Position numbers and translations under genes: made by a program | Assembly (NCBI RefSeq): GCF_005121165.3 | Contig: NZ_CP034413.3 | Span: forward strand, 1,550,001-1,614,000 | Origin: Dysosmobacter welbionis | GTDB lineage: Bacteria; Bacillota; Clostridia; Oscillospirales; Oscillospiraceae | Length of the DNA: 64,000 nucleotides | Reading direction: 5' to 3' | Part shown: positions 1-8,572 of the stretch, in pieces | How positions within the stretch are numbered: position 1 is the stretch's first letter | Layout of the letters: the number at the start of each line of letters is the position of its first letter | The notes under the pieces: generated by a model | What the model was told of the DNA's origin: nothing | What the model saw: the letters and a program-made list of their open reading frames with translations, nothing else | Database searches by the model: none

Positions 1-2
1 CC

Positions 3-581
3 GCGCTGGCGGCGGCGGAAACCGCCAACACCGACGCAACCAACGGAGATGTGCCGTTTGAAAGCCCGTCCAATAAGGCCCTGAACATTACCGCCACCGT
101 GCTGGATGACGGCACCGAGGTGGCGCTGGATCAGGAGCAGGCCAACCTGCTAAACGGCCAGGGCGTGATCACCGCCATCAACTCCAACGGCTTCAAACTG
201 TGGGGAAACAACACGGCGGCCTACCCCTCTACCACGGATCCGAAAGACCGCTGGCTGGCGGTGCGCCGCTTCTTTGACTGGGATGGAAATAATTTCATCC
301 TCACCTACTGGCAGAAAGTGGACAAGCCGGGCAATAAGCGCCTGATCCAGTCCATCGTGGACAGCCAGAACATCATCGGAAACGGGTATGTGGCCCGCGA
401 CTACTGCGCCGGGTATCGCATTGAGTTCCGGGACGATGAAAACCCGATCACCGACCTGCTGGACGGAAAGCTGACCACACACACCTACCTGGCGCCCTAC
501 ATCCCCGCGGAGAAGATCGTAAACATCCGCGAATATGACACCGCGGCCCTGGAGGCCGCACTGACAGGAGGGAGTGACTAA
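3..581 (+). CDS. Phage tail sheath protein, C-terminal part (5' end outside window)
   Basis: The reading frame is already open at the window edge, so only the last 192 residues are present. Sequence such as INSNGFKLWGNN followed by a conserved C-terminal fold is characteristic of the contractile sheath of P2-like tails. The sheath surrounds the tail tube and contracts to drive it through the envelope. It is directly followed by the tail tube gene, as in P2 (FI-FII). A GTG at 51 is internal and should not be taken as the start. Confidence 0.85.
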   Translation, partial: ALAAAETANTDATNGDVPFESPSNKALNITATVLDDGTEVALDQEQANLLNGQGVITAINSNGFKLWGNNTAAYPSTTDPKDRWLAVRRFFDWDGNNFILTYWQKVDKPGNKRLIQSIVDSQNIIGNGYVARDYCAGYRIEFRDDENPITDLLDGKLTTHTYLAPYIPAEKIVNIREYDTAALEAALTGGSD

Positions 582-584
582 ACC

Positions 585-1103
585 ATGAGCAAGAATATCC
601 CCACCAAAATCAACAACTACAATGTGTACAACGCCGGGGACAAGCTGCTGGGCGTGGGGGATGAATTGACCCTGCCCGACTTCGAGGCCACAAGCGAAAC
701 GGTGAGCGGAGCCGGGATCCTGGGAGAGATCGAAGATCCCACAATCGGCTATTTCGGAAACATGCAGCTGGAGATCCCTTTCCGAACTCTGGACAAAGAG
801 GCCACCAACATGATGGACCAGACCAGAGCGGTCCAGCTGACGATCCGGGGCGCCGCCCAGGAGATCGACAGCTCCGGCAACATCGTGCCCAAGTCCATCC
901 GCGTGGTGGTCAGCGGGCGGGCCGCAAAGCTGACCGGCGGCAAACTGAAACGGGCCAGCACTATGGACAGCGGTGTGACCCTGAACATCCTTTACATCTT
1001 GATTGAGGTGGACGGGGAAAGCGTCCTGGAGCTGGACAAGATGAACCCCACATACAAGGTCAACGGCGTGGACCTGCTGGCAGAGTATAAGGAGATGTGC
1101 TAA
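585..1103 (+). CDS. Major tail tube protein (P2 FII-like)
   Basis: This 172-residue protein matches the P2 FII tail tube family in length and in its start (SKNIPTKINNYNVYN) and is placed directly behind the sheath gene. It would polymerise into the inner tube of the contractile tail. The ATG at 585 follows an AGGAGGGAG ribosome site 12 bases upstream. The gene abuts the tail-assembly chaperone gene, so the block sheath, tube, chaperone, tape measure is intact. Confidence 0.88.
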   Translation: MSKNIPTKINNYNVYNAGDKLLGVGDELTLPDFEATSETVSGAGILGEIEDPTIGYFGNMQLEIPFRTLDKEATNMMDQTRAVQLTIRGAAQEIDSSGNIVPKSIRVVVSGRAAKLTGGKLKRASTMDSGVTLNILYILIEVDGESVLELDKMNPTYKVNGVDLLAEYKEMC

Positions 1104-1454
1104 ATGGACGAAATTAAGACCAACGCCGCCCAGGAGCCGGCGGAGGACCAGGAGGAGAGCCTGATCCTGAAATTCAGAAAGCCGTATATGTTCGAGGGCA
1201 AGGAGTACACCGAGGTGGACCTGTCTGCCATGGAGGACATGACGGCGGAGGACCTGTGCGCCATGGGCAAGATCATGACCAAACTGGGCATTGTGAACCC
1301 TGTGGCGGAAATGACCGTGGATTATGCCATTTACATGGCGGCCCGCGCCTCCGGCAAGCCGGTGGAGTTTTTCAAGGGCCTGCCCCCCAAGGAGGGCATT
1401 AAGCTGAAAAACATGGTCACGGGTTTTCTCTACGGCGGGGATGGAGAGGACTAA
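1104..1454 (+). CDS. Tail assembly chaperone (P2 gpE-like), zero-frame product
   Basis: This 116-residue acidic protein lies between the tube and tape-measure genes, the fixed position of the tail-assembly chaperone in P2-like and lambda-like phages. It begins one base after the tube stop codon, with AAGGAG as ribosome site. Near its end lies a slippery heptamer through which a longer form is made (next entry). Chaperones of this class bind the tape measure during tail assembly and are not in the virion; that role comes from family knowledge. Confidence 0.8.
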   Translation: MDEIKTNAAQEPAEDQEESLILKFRKPYMFEGKEYTEVDLSAMEDMTAEDLCAMGKIMTKLGIVNPVAEMTVDYAIYMAARASGKPVEFFKGLPPKEGIKLKNMVTGFLYGGDGED

Positions 1455-1600
1455 CCCCGCCAGAAATTAGAAAAGCCTGCGTGGGGCTTTCGTTCCTGCT
1501 GCGGACAGGTGTGGACTATTTCATGCACCTGTCCGTGCAGGAATTACAGGACATAGCGGAGGAGGCGATCAAACTGTATGGCAAGAGGAAAAGTCTATGA
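1104..1600 (+). CDS. Tail assembly chaperone, -1 frameshift product (gpE+E'-like)
   Basis: Reading zero frame to the TTT at 1425-1427 and then shifting back one base gives an open frame of 57 further codons to the TGA at 1598-1600, for a total of about 165 residues. The extension includes TPPEIRKACVGLSF and LSVQELQDIAEEAIKLYG, which read as genuine protein. It overlaps the tape-measure start by 23 bases. P2 and most tailed phages make the long chaperone by such a shift. The shift here is inferred from the heptamer and the open frame, not shown. Confidence 0.75.
1421..1427 (+). other. Programmed -1 ribosomal frameshift site GGGTTTT
   Basis: The zero-frame codons are GGT (1422-1424) and TTT (1425-1427), preceded by G. 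The site is therefore G GGT TTT, a perfect X XXY YYZ slippery heptamer, 27 bases before the zero-frame stop codon. Confidence 0.75.
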
Positions 1601-3797
1601 TCTGGCAATCAAAATCGCCGGACGGGTGGACAGCTCCCTGAAAAAAGCCTGCCTGGACGCAGACGAACAGCTGGGAGAACTGGCCAAGACAGCGGAAAAG
1701 ATCGGCAAAGCCGCAAAGGTGGCCGCCGGAGTGACAACGGCGGCCATCGGCGCGGTGGGCGTAGCCTCCGTGAAAGCCTACACGGAACACCAGCAGGCAG
1801 CCAACAGCATGGCGGCGGCCACCGGAGCCGCCGGTGAGCAACTGGAGTATTTGCAGGACGCCATGGACACGGTGTACACCGACAACTACGGGGAAAGCCT
1901 GCAAGATGTGGCGGACGCCGTGTCCCTGGTGGACCGCAACATGAAAAATATCTCGCCGGACGAAATTGTGGAGGCAACGGAGGCGGCCCTGGCCCTCCAG
2001 GACACTTTCGAGTATGGCGTGGAGGAAAGCACACGCGCCGCGGCGGCCATCCAAAAGAATTTTGGTGGATCCGCGAAAGAAGCATTTAGCCTGATTGCGG
2101 CGGGTGCGCAAAACGGCCTTGACTACTCCGGGGAACTGATCGACACCATCAACGAATATTCCAGCCAATTCTCCAAGCTGGGATTTACGGCAGACAGCAT
2201 GTTCCAACTGCTGCAATCTGGCGCGGATAGCACGGCCTGGAACCTGGACAAAGTGGGCGACGCCATCAAAGAGTTTTCAATCCGGTCCATTGACGGGAGC
2301 GACACCACGGTGGCGGCGTTCCAAGCCCTGGGCTACAACGCCAGCGACATGATGGAAACCTTTGCCGGCGGCGGAGAGGCGGCAAACAAGGCGTTTTACG
2401 ATGTGCTGAACACACTAATGGATGTGGACGATCAGGTGCAGCGGGACGCCATCGGCGTTTCCCTGTTCGGGACCATGTGGGAGGACCTGGGGGCGGAGGC
2501 CATGCAGGCCATGGCGGACGCCTCCACGGCGGCCTATGACACCCAAGGGGCACTGGATCAGATCAATTCTGTGCGGTACAACGACCTGGAAAGCGCCATG
2601 CGGGGCGTGAAACGACAGGCGGAGGAGATCCTGTGGACCATCGGGGAACAGCTGGAGCCGTACATATTAGACGGCCTAAATTTCCTATCAGCAACAGTTA
2701 TCCCCAATGTGCAGGCCGCTGTGGAAAAGCTGGGCGGATATGTGGAAAGCAATGTGATCCCGGCGGCCAAGACCGCGGCCCAATGGATCGGAGAAAACAA
2801 GGACATGCTGCTGACCCTGGCCGGAGCCATTGCCACCGCGGTGGGGGCCTATATGGCCCTGAAAACCGCAGGGCAGGCGGCGGGAGCCATTAAGGGGATC
2901 GGCACGGTGCTGGGAACGGCAATTAAGCAAGGCGGACTACTGAAAACGGTGGTGGGCCTGCTGGGCGGCCAGTTCACTGTGGTGATTGCCATAATTGCGG
3001 CGGTAGCAGGCGCTTTTGTGATCCTGTGGAACCGGAGCGAAAAATTCCGAAATTCCGTTATGGGGATCTGGCAGAGGGTGCAACCGCTCATTCAGGCATT
3101 TGGAAACCTGGTGAGCCTGATCGCCACCAGTCTGGCCCCCGTCCTGGCCAATTTGGGCACCGTCGTGCTGGGCGGCCTGGAGGCGGCGTTTGTGGCCATG
3201 GCCCCGTACATCGAAAATGTGATCACAATTCTGACGAATTTGATCGAGTTTATCACGAATGTATTTTCCGGCAACTGGTCCGCCGCATGGCAGAATGTGG
3301 TAAATATTTTCGGATCCGTTTTCGGGATGATCGTGAATTTGGCAAAAGTTCCCATTAACGCGGTGATCTCCGCCATCAACTGGGTTATTTCCAAGATCAA
3401 CAGCATATCCGTGACGATCCCTGACTGGGTGCCGGGCGTGGGCGGAACGACGCTGGGTTTCAACATTCCGACGATCCCGGCGCTGGCCGCCGGCGGCGTT
3501 GCAACCGCCCCAACACTGGCCATGATCGGCGAGGGCGGGGAGCCGGAGGCGGTCATGCCGCTGTCCAAGCTGGCGGAGCTGCTGGACGAGTGGACCAAAC
3601 CGAAACCGCAGGGCGGCGGAGGAGGCCAGGAGGACGCCGGCGGGGATCACATCGTATGGTCCCCCGTGTTCAACTTCTACGGGAACACGACCAAGGAGGA
3701 AGCTGTGGCCGCCGCAAGAATGAGTTTTGCGGAGTTCAAGAAAATGTATAAGCAGATGAAAGCCGAGGAACGGCGCAAGAGTTTTTCCCCGGCATAA
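1578..3797 (+). CDS. Phage tail tape measure protein
   Basis: This 739-residue protein has the alanine-rich helical N-terminus, a central TMP domain (about residues 60-330) and hydrophobic segments (about residues 410-480 and 520-590) typical of tape measures. It sets tail length and leaves the tail at infection. It follows the tail chaperone directly and is the longest gene of the tail block after the fibre. The ATG at 1578 lies behind GGAGGAGGCG. The tail is short for a P2-like phage protein (P2 gpT is about 815 residues), so the predicted tail is somewhat shorter. Confidence 0.9.
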   Translation: MARGKVYDLAIKIAGRVDSSLKKACLDADEQLGELAKTAEKIGKAAKVAAGVTTAAIGAVGVASVKAYTEHQQAANSMAAATGAAGEQLEYLQDAMDTVYTDNYGESLQDVADAVSLVDRNMKNISPDEIVEATEAALALQDTFEYGVEESTRAAAAIQKNFGGSAKEAFSLIAAGAQNGLDYSGELIDTINEYSSQFSKLGFTADSMFQLLQSGADSTAWNLDKVGDAIKEFSIRSIDGSDTTVAAFQALGYNASDMMETFAGGGEAANKAFYDVLNTLMDVDDQVQRDAIGVSLFGTMWEDLGAEAMQAMADASTAAYDTQGALDQINSVRYNDLESAMRGVKRQAEEILWTIGEQLEPYILDGLNFLSATVIPNVQAAVEKLGGYVESNVIPAAKTAAQWIGENKDMLLTLAGAIATAVGAYMALKTAGQAAGAIKGIGTVLGTAIKQGGLLKTVVGLLGGQFTVVIAIIAAVAGAFVILWNRSEKFRNSVMGIWQRVQPLIQAFGNLVSLIATSLAPVLANLGTVVLGGLEAAFVAMAPYIENVITILTNLIEFITNVFSGNWSAAWQNVVNIFGSVFGMIVNLAKVPINAVISAINWVISKINSISVTIPDWVPGVGGTTLGFNIPTIPALAAGGVATAPTLAMIGEGGEPEAVMPLSKLAELLDEWTKPKPQGGGGGQEDAGGDHIVWSPVFNFYGNTTKEEAVAAARMSFAEFKKMYKQMKAEERRKSFSPA

Positions 3798-3809
3798 GGA
3801 GGGCCACGC

Positions 3810-4022
3810 ATGGCAGGAACCTATACCACCCAACAGGGGGACGCCTGGGACGCTATCGCGCACAAGGTATATGGAAGTGAAAAATATACCGGCTGGCTTA
3901 TGCAGAACAATTTTCCCCTGCTGGACATTTTCGTGTTTGGGGCGGGAACGGTCCTGCAAACGCCGGACCCGCCGGAGGATGACGAAACGGCCAATCTGCC
4001 GATCTGGAGGACGCAGGCATGA
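3810..4022 (+). CDS. Tail protein X (P2 gpX-like, LysM-like fold)
   Basis: This 70-residue protein has the pattern QQGDAWDAIAHKVYGSEKY followed by N-P-L and V-GTVL-P, the signature of the gpX family. These small LysM-like proteins act at the tail tip or baseplate hub. It overlaps the next gene by four bases (ATGA), so the two are translationally coupled. Confidence 0.85.
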   Translation: MAGTYTTQQGDAWDAIAHKVYGSEKYTGWLMQNNFPLLDIFVFGAGTVLQTPDPPEDDETANLPIWRTQA

Positions 4023-5313
4023 AAACACGCAGCGCGGAGGTGGATCTAACCTGGAACGGCGCGGCAGTCAAAAGCAAAATGCTGGGCCAAACAACAGAGA
4101 TCACATACACGGATCCAGCAAGCGGAGAAGCGGACAGCCTGGATATTTCGATCCACGACAGGGACCGCCAATGGACGGTGGCGTGGCTGCCGCTGGAGGG
4201 CGACACGCTGGAGGCCGCCATCAAAATTTCCAACTGGGACCGGGAGGGCGACAACCGCACCCTCCCCTGCGGGTTTTTCATCCTGGACAATTTCGAGTTT
4301 GCGGGGTGGCCGATCACCGGGACCATATCCGCCGTGTCTGTACCGGCGGACGGTGCATTTCGGGAAACCGAACGGACAAAGACATGGGAGAAAGTCACGG
4401 TCCAGGAGATCGGGAAAGAGATTGCAAGCCGGGCCGGAATTACTCTGGCCTGGGATGTGGAGGGGACGCCATTCACGATCCAATCCATTGAGCAGTCAAG
4501 CCAGACAGATTGTGACTTTTACATGCAGGTGTGCGAGAGCTACGGCTACGCCATGAAAGTGTATGCTCAAAAATCGTGGTATTTGACCGCGAGGCATACA
4601 AGAAAAAGGACCCGGTGCTGACAATCCGGGAGAGCGACATTGAAAGCTGGAGCTGGAAAAAGACCCTGGCCGGGACCTACACCGGCGGGGAATACACCTA
4701 CACGGACCCGATCACCGAGGAGGAGATCAAGGCCACGGTGGGAACGGGCACAAGGATCCTGAAACAATCCGGAAAGGCCGACAACCTGGCAGACGCAGAG
4801 AGAAAGATCCAGGCGGCGGTGGACAGCGCGAACCACGGACACACCACCATTTCCATGACCATCACCGGAAATGCCACGCTGGTGGCCACCCAATGCGTCA
4901 CGGTGGTGGGCCTGGGGCGCCTGTCTGGAAAGTATTACATCGACAGTATCACCCACCATGTCGGGAACGGCTACACCATGGACCTGGAGCTGTCACTGGT
5001 GGAAGCCATGACCGAGGAAGTGATCAAGGACGCCACCGAGAGGCTGGCTGCCGTGGGCGTCATGGCCTCCCCGGAATATTGGGTGGCCCATTACAAGGAT
5101 GTGAAGAACCTGGACGGCCTGATCCTGAACATGGCCACCAGGATCAAGGTAAACCAGGGTGGGACAAGTATCACAACGGTGGACGCGGCGCTGGATGTGC
5201 TGACAAAAACCGGCGTGATCAACTCCCCCGACTACTGGGCAACCGCTTACACCTCCCTGGCGTGGCTGGACACCCTGCTGATCAGCGCGGCCAACGCACT
5301 GACGGCGGATTGA
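4019..5313 (+). CDS. Late control/baseplate hub protein D (gpD-like), reading frame broken at about 4569-4573
   Basis: Residues up to the motif YGYAMKVYAQ are read from 4019. The rest (KIVVFDREAYKKKDPVLT onward) is in the -1 frame and ends at 5313. One extra A in the run AAAAA at 4569-4573 would restore a single protein of about 431 residues. gpD proteins form the baseplate hub that carries the spike. The last 90 or so residues hold two copies of a motif GV-x-x-SP-(D/E)-YW that also ends the endolysin of this phage, so this part may bind the cell wall. The break may be a sequencing error, a real mutation or recoding; the A-run is not a classical slippery heptamer. Confidence 0.8.
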
Positions 5314-5325
5314 GAGGAGGGACAC

Positions 5326-5720
5326 ATGGCAAACGATATTTTCCGAGTGGGAAAGGTTTCGTCCATCGACTACGCCGCCGGCCTGGTGCGGGTGGCATAT
5401 CACGACAAAGACGATAGCGTAACCGCACCCCTGCCAATGCTTTGCACGGAGTACAACATGCCCCAGGTGGGCGATCCAGTCATGGTGCTGCACCTGTCCA
5501 ACGGAACCGAGGCGGGGCTGGTGCTGGGCCGGTATTGGTCAAACAACAACAAGCCCCGGAGGGTGCGGCGGGCCTGTTCCGCAAGGATCTGGACCGGACG
5601 CCGGGGAAAGCCATGATCCGGTACGACGGAAGCACACTAACCATCAAATGTGCCGGAGCCATCAACATAGAGGCGGGCGGCGCCGTAACCATCAACGGGG
5701 CCACCATTGACCTGAATTAG
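5326..5720 (+). CDS. Baseplate assembly protein V (gpV-like), reading frame broken at 5554-5557
   Basis: The N-terminal 75 or so residues (MANDIFRVGKVSSIDYAAG, an OB-fold start) are read from 5326. The C-terminal part (EGAAGLFRKDLDRTPGKA to the end INGATIDLN) is in another frame. One extra C in CCCC at 5554-5557 joins them into one protein of about 131 residues. gpV forms the central spike shaft in P2. The next gene encodes the PAAR tip that would cap it. AGGAGG precedes the ATG. Confidence 0.8.
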
Positions 5721-5733
5721 AGGAGGAACAGCC

Positions 5734-6072
5734 ATGCCGCAGGCGGCAAGGATAACCGACGCGGTGGCAGGGACCACCGCGGGGGAACACACGGGGCATG
5801 TGCCGCCACATTCCCCGGAGCAGTTCAGCGGGGAGATCTCCGGGGCATGCTCCGGGACCGTGCGGATCAACGGGCTGGCTGCCGCTACGGTGGGAAGCAT
5901 TACCACCGAGCGGGACGGGTGCTGTGGATCCAGCGAGGGCACCGTGGGAGCTGGGAGCGGGACCGTACGGATCAACGGGAAAGCGGCGGCCCGCATGGGC
6001 GACGCCCTGGCGGCACATAGCGGGAGCGGGACCGTGACGGGCGGCAGCTCTAATGTTCGGATAGGGGGATAA
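5734..6072 (+). CDS. PAAR-domain spike tip protein
   Basis: This 112-residue glycine-rich protein repeats the motif SGTVRINGLAAA / SGTVRINGKAAARMGD, as in PAAR proteins that sharpen the spike of contractile injection systems. It lies directly behind the gpV-like gene, with AGGAGG upstream. It would sit on the tip of the gpV trimer. Confidence 0.85.
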   Translation: MPQAARITDAVAGTTAGEHTGHVPPHSPEQFSGEISGACSGTVRINGLAAATVGSITTERDGCCGSSEGTVGAGSGTVRINGKAAARMGDALAAHSGSGTVTGGSSNVRIGG

Positions 6073-6075
6073 ACT

Positions 6076-6471
6076 GTGACCATTGGAACACTGGGGAGCC
6101 GTATCGTGTTCGAGGTGAGCGACGAAACGGCCCTGATCCTCCAGGAAATGACCAGGGAGATCTCCGGGCGCTGGGCAATCCATGAAACCATGGGAGCAAA
6201 GCCGAAAGCGGAGTTTTTGGGGCCTGGCCTCCAAAGTGTAACCCTGCCCATTTACCTGTCCGCCGGCCTGGGGGTACGCCCCAGGACCGTGCTGGAGCGG
6301 GTGGAGGGCATGGTGGAGGCAGGGACGGCGGAATATCTGGTGATCGGAAACAGGCCGGTGGGCGGGAACCCGTTCCGCCTGACCGGATCCAGCGAAACAT
6401 GGAACACCATATTTAACCGCGGGGAGCTGGCGAAAGCCACACTGTCCATCACCCTGGAGGAGTACGCATGA
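6076..6471 (+). CDS. Tail protein U (P2 gpU-like)
   Basis: This 131-residue protein contains the gpU pattern LGPGLQSVTLPIYLSAGLGV, a hydrophobic strand and the closing ...ATLSITLEEYA. gpU proteins belong to the tail completion or baseplate set of P2-like phages. The start is a GTG, three bases after the PAAR stop. It overlaps the next gene by four bases. Confidence 0.75.
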   Translation: MTIGTLGSRIVFEVSDETALILQEMTREISGRWAIHETMGAKPKAEFLGPGLQSVTLPIYLSAGLGVRPRTVLERVEGMVEAGTAEYLVIGNRPVGGNPFRLTGSSETWNTIFNRGELAKATLSITLEEYA

Positions 6472-6770
6472 ATATTTCACCATACGATTTTCAACTACAA
6501 TTCACTTTCGCCTCCGACAAGCTGGCGGAGCTGGACCGAAAACTGGCCCTGCTGTATTCCACCAGGGAGGGAACCATGCCGCTGGATCGGGAGTTTGGGA
6601 TCAACATGGATTTTGTGGACATGCCGCCGGAGGTAGCAAAAAGCCTGTATGTGGCGGAGATCACAAAAAAGACGGCCCAATTTATCCCGGAGGTGCGGGT
6701 GCAATCCGTGGAGTGGACCCACGGAGGCGAGGGACAATTTTTTCCCAAGGTGGTGATCACAAGTGCCTGA
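6468..6770 (+). CDS. Baseplate wedge protein (gp25/gpW-like)
   Basis: This 100-residue protein carries the gp25-type middle LLYSTREGTMPLDREFGIN and a C-terminal strand pair. The family forms the lysozyme-like wedge subunit at the base of the sheath. It overlaps the start of the following baseplate J gene by eight bases. It lies between gpU and gpJ as in P2-like tail operons. Confidence 0.85.
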   Translation: MNISPYDFQLQFTFASDKLAELDRKLALLYSTREGTMPLDREFGINMDFVDMPPEVAKSLYVAEITKKTAQFIPEVRVQSVEWTHGGEGQFFPKVVITSA

Positions 6771-8562
6771 TATGTCGGCAATCGAAAACACGCCAGAGAT
6801 CAGTTTCATTGACAATAAGACTGTGGAAGATGTACGCAGCGAAATGGTGGCGGACTATGAGGAATACATGACAAACGCCCAGGGCGTGGCTGTTTCCCTG
6901 GACCGGGCCAGCGTCCACCGTATGATCCTATACGCCGCAGCGGCGCAGATTTACCAGGCCATGCAGTACATAGACCGCCAGGGCAAACAAAGCCTGCTGA
7001 AATACAGCTATTCCGACTTTCTGGACAATCTGGCGATCTTTAAGGGCGTGACCAGAAACCAGGCAACGGCGGCAACATGCACCCTGCGCTTTACCCTTTC
7101 GGCGGAGCGGGAAACGGCCACGGCAATCCCGCAGGGCACCAGGGTGGCCTCCTCCGGGGCGGTGTACTTTGCCACGGATGAATATGCAGAGATCCCGGCG
7201 GGCAGCACCACCGTGGATGTGCCGGCCACCTGCACGGAAACAGGAAGCGCAGGAAACGGGCTGACCGCCGGAGAGCTGTCCACCATTGTGGATCCTGTCC
7301 CCTATGTGGCCAGCGTAACCAACACCACCACCACGGAGGGCGGCGCGGAGATTGAGAGCGACGCAGACCTGGCGGAGCGGGTCTATCTGGCGCCTGGCGC
7401 CTATTCTACGGCAGGACCGGAGGACGGCTATCTGTACCACTCCAAAGCGTACAACCCCGCCATAGGGGATGTGGTGGCCACCAGCGACCAGGAAGCGGGA
7501 ACCGTGGACATTGTTTTCATCATGGCGGACGGATCCACACCGGGGCCGGAAATGATCAACGGTCTGAAAGGCTACCTGAACGACAAAACGATCCGCCCCA
7601 TGACGGATCTGGTCAATGTGTCGGCCCCGGAGGAGGTCCAATACACCATCAACCTGACATACTACATAAACCGGAGCGACAGCGCCAAGGCCGTGACCAT
7701 TCAAGCGGCGGTGGCCCAGGCCGTGGAAGATTATAAGACATGGCAGCGGACCATTGGGCGAGATATAAACCCGTCCAAGCTGGTGGCGCTTATTATGGAG
7801 GCGGGCGCCAAGCGGGTGACCGTGACGGCCCCAACATACACCGCCGTGGCCGCCACCAAAGTGTCCGCCCTCCAGGGCGAGGCCGTGATCAGTTACGGGG
7901 GCTGGAAGATGATTAAACTTTCCGGGAGCCGGTTTACCGATATTGCGCCGGAGAACCTGGCAAGCCAGGTAGAAGTCCAGGCGATTGCCTACGCGGTAGG
8001 GCGGCAGGTGGAAAAACTGTGCGCATACTCTGACGCAGCGCGGACCTATGCGGCCATTGCCACCATGCCGGAGTGGCTACTGGATTACATGGCGGTGGAG
8101 CTGCGCACCCCGTCCTATGATGAAAACTATTCCATCAAAACCAAGCGGGCGCTGATCGAGGGGTCCCTGTTGTTTTACACGCAGATGGGCACCCCCGCGG
8201 CGGTCAATCGGATCATTGAAACCATTTTTGAAACCGGGTACATCGAGGAGTGGTACGAGTACGACGGAGAGCCGCATCATTTCCGAGCCTATGTCGGGGA
8301 CGGCGGCGAGGTGGGGCCGGGAGAGCTGGAGGAGTTCCGGCGGGTCCTGTCCTCTGTCAAGCGCCTTTCCTCCTGGCTGGATGACATTATCACCATTGCG
8401 GTCATGGATCCCGCGGTCCTGACCATCACGGGGGCCATGGGGCGGGGCTACATGTCCACCGCCCTGCCGGCGGCGCCCATGGACTACAACCTGGAGGCAC
8501 CGATCCGAGCGGGCGGGGTTTTCGGGTCCATTATGCAGACCGCCATCCCGGCGGCGGATTAA
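6763..8562 (+). CDS. Baseplate protein J read in frame with tail protein I
   Basis: The open frame of 599 residues holds a complete gpJ (to about residue 382, baseplate wedge arm) followed at once by a complete gpI beginning MIKLSGSRFTDIAPENL. In P2-like phages J and I are separate, overlapping genes. If the G-run at 7897-7901 had one more G, J would end as YGGLEDD at a TAA (7914-7916) and I would start at the ATG at 7909 with an 8-base overlap. The fusion is therefore probably produced by one missing base, although a real fusion cannot be excluded. Confidence 0.8.
   Translation: MPDMSAIENTPEISFIDNKTVEDVRSEMVADYEEYMTNAQGVAVSLDRASVHRMILYAAAAQIYQAMQYIDRQGKQSLLKYSYSDFLDNLAIFKGVTRNQATAATCTLRFTLSAERETATAIPQGTRVASSGAVYFATDEYAEIPAGSTTVDVPATCTETGSAGNGLTAGELSTIVDPVPYVASVTNTTTTEGGAEIESDADLAERVYLAPGAYSTAGPEDGYLYHSKAYNPAIGDVVATSDQEAGTVDIVFIMADGSTPGPEMINGLKGYLNDKTIRPMTDLVNVSAPEEVQYTINLTYYINRSDSAKAVTIQAAVAQAVEDYKTWQRTIGRDINPSKLVALIMEAGAKRVTVTAPTYTAVAATKVSALQGEAVISYGGWKMIKLSGSRFTDIAPENLASQVEVQAIAYAVGRQVEKLCAYSDAARTYAAIATMPEWLLDYMAVELRTPSYDENYSIKTKRALIEGSLLFYTQMGTPAAVNRIIETIFETGYIEEWYEYDGEPHHFRAYVGDGGEVGPGELEEFRRVLSSVKRLSSWLDDIITIAVMDPAVLTITGAMGRGYMSTALPAAPMDYNLEAPIRAGGVFGSIMQTAIPAAD
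7909..8562 (+). CDS. Tail protein I (gpI-like), probable separate gene
   Basis: From the ATG at 7909 this part alone is 217 residues, a normal gpI length. The text ENLASQVEVQAIAYAVGRQ and the central TKRALIEGSLLFYTQMGTP match the gpI family, which joins the baseplate to the tail fibres. The following fibre gene starts 10 bases after its stop. See the J/I entry for why it now reads as one frame with J. Confidence 0.7.
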   Translation: MIKLSGSRFTDIAPENLASQVEVQAIAYAVGRQVEKLCAYSDAARTYAAIATMPEWLLDYMAVELRTPSYDENYSIKTKRALIEGSLLFYTQMGTPAAVNRIIETIFETGYIEEWYEYDGEPHHFRAYVGDGGEVGPGELEEFRRVLSSVKRLSSWLDDIITIAVMDPAVLTITGAMGRGYMSTALPAAPMDYNLEAPIRAGGVFGSIMQTAIPAAD

Positions 8563-8572
8563 GGAGGAAAAA

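Noticed and set aside
1569-2216. Long minus-strand open frame opposite the tape-measure gene
   Set aside because: It is a GC-rich shadow of the tape measure, with unlikely composition and no ribosome site. The same applies to many minus-strand frames, such as those opposite the tail fibre (9065-10945) and the ABC ATPase (26501-29203).
4569-4573. Programmed frameshift in gpD at AAAAA
   Set aside because: The zero-frame codons are CAA AAA, preceded by T, so the P-site tRNA could not re-pair after a -1 slip. A missing base is more likely, as at the other homopolymers.
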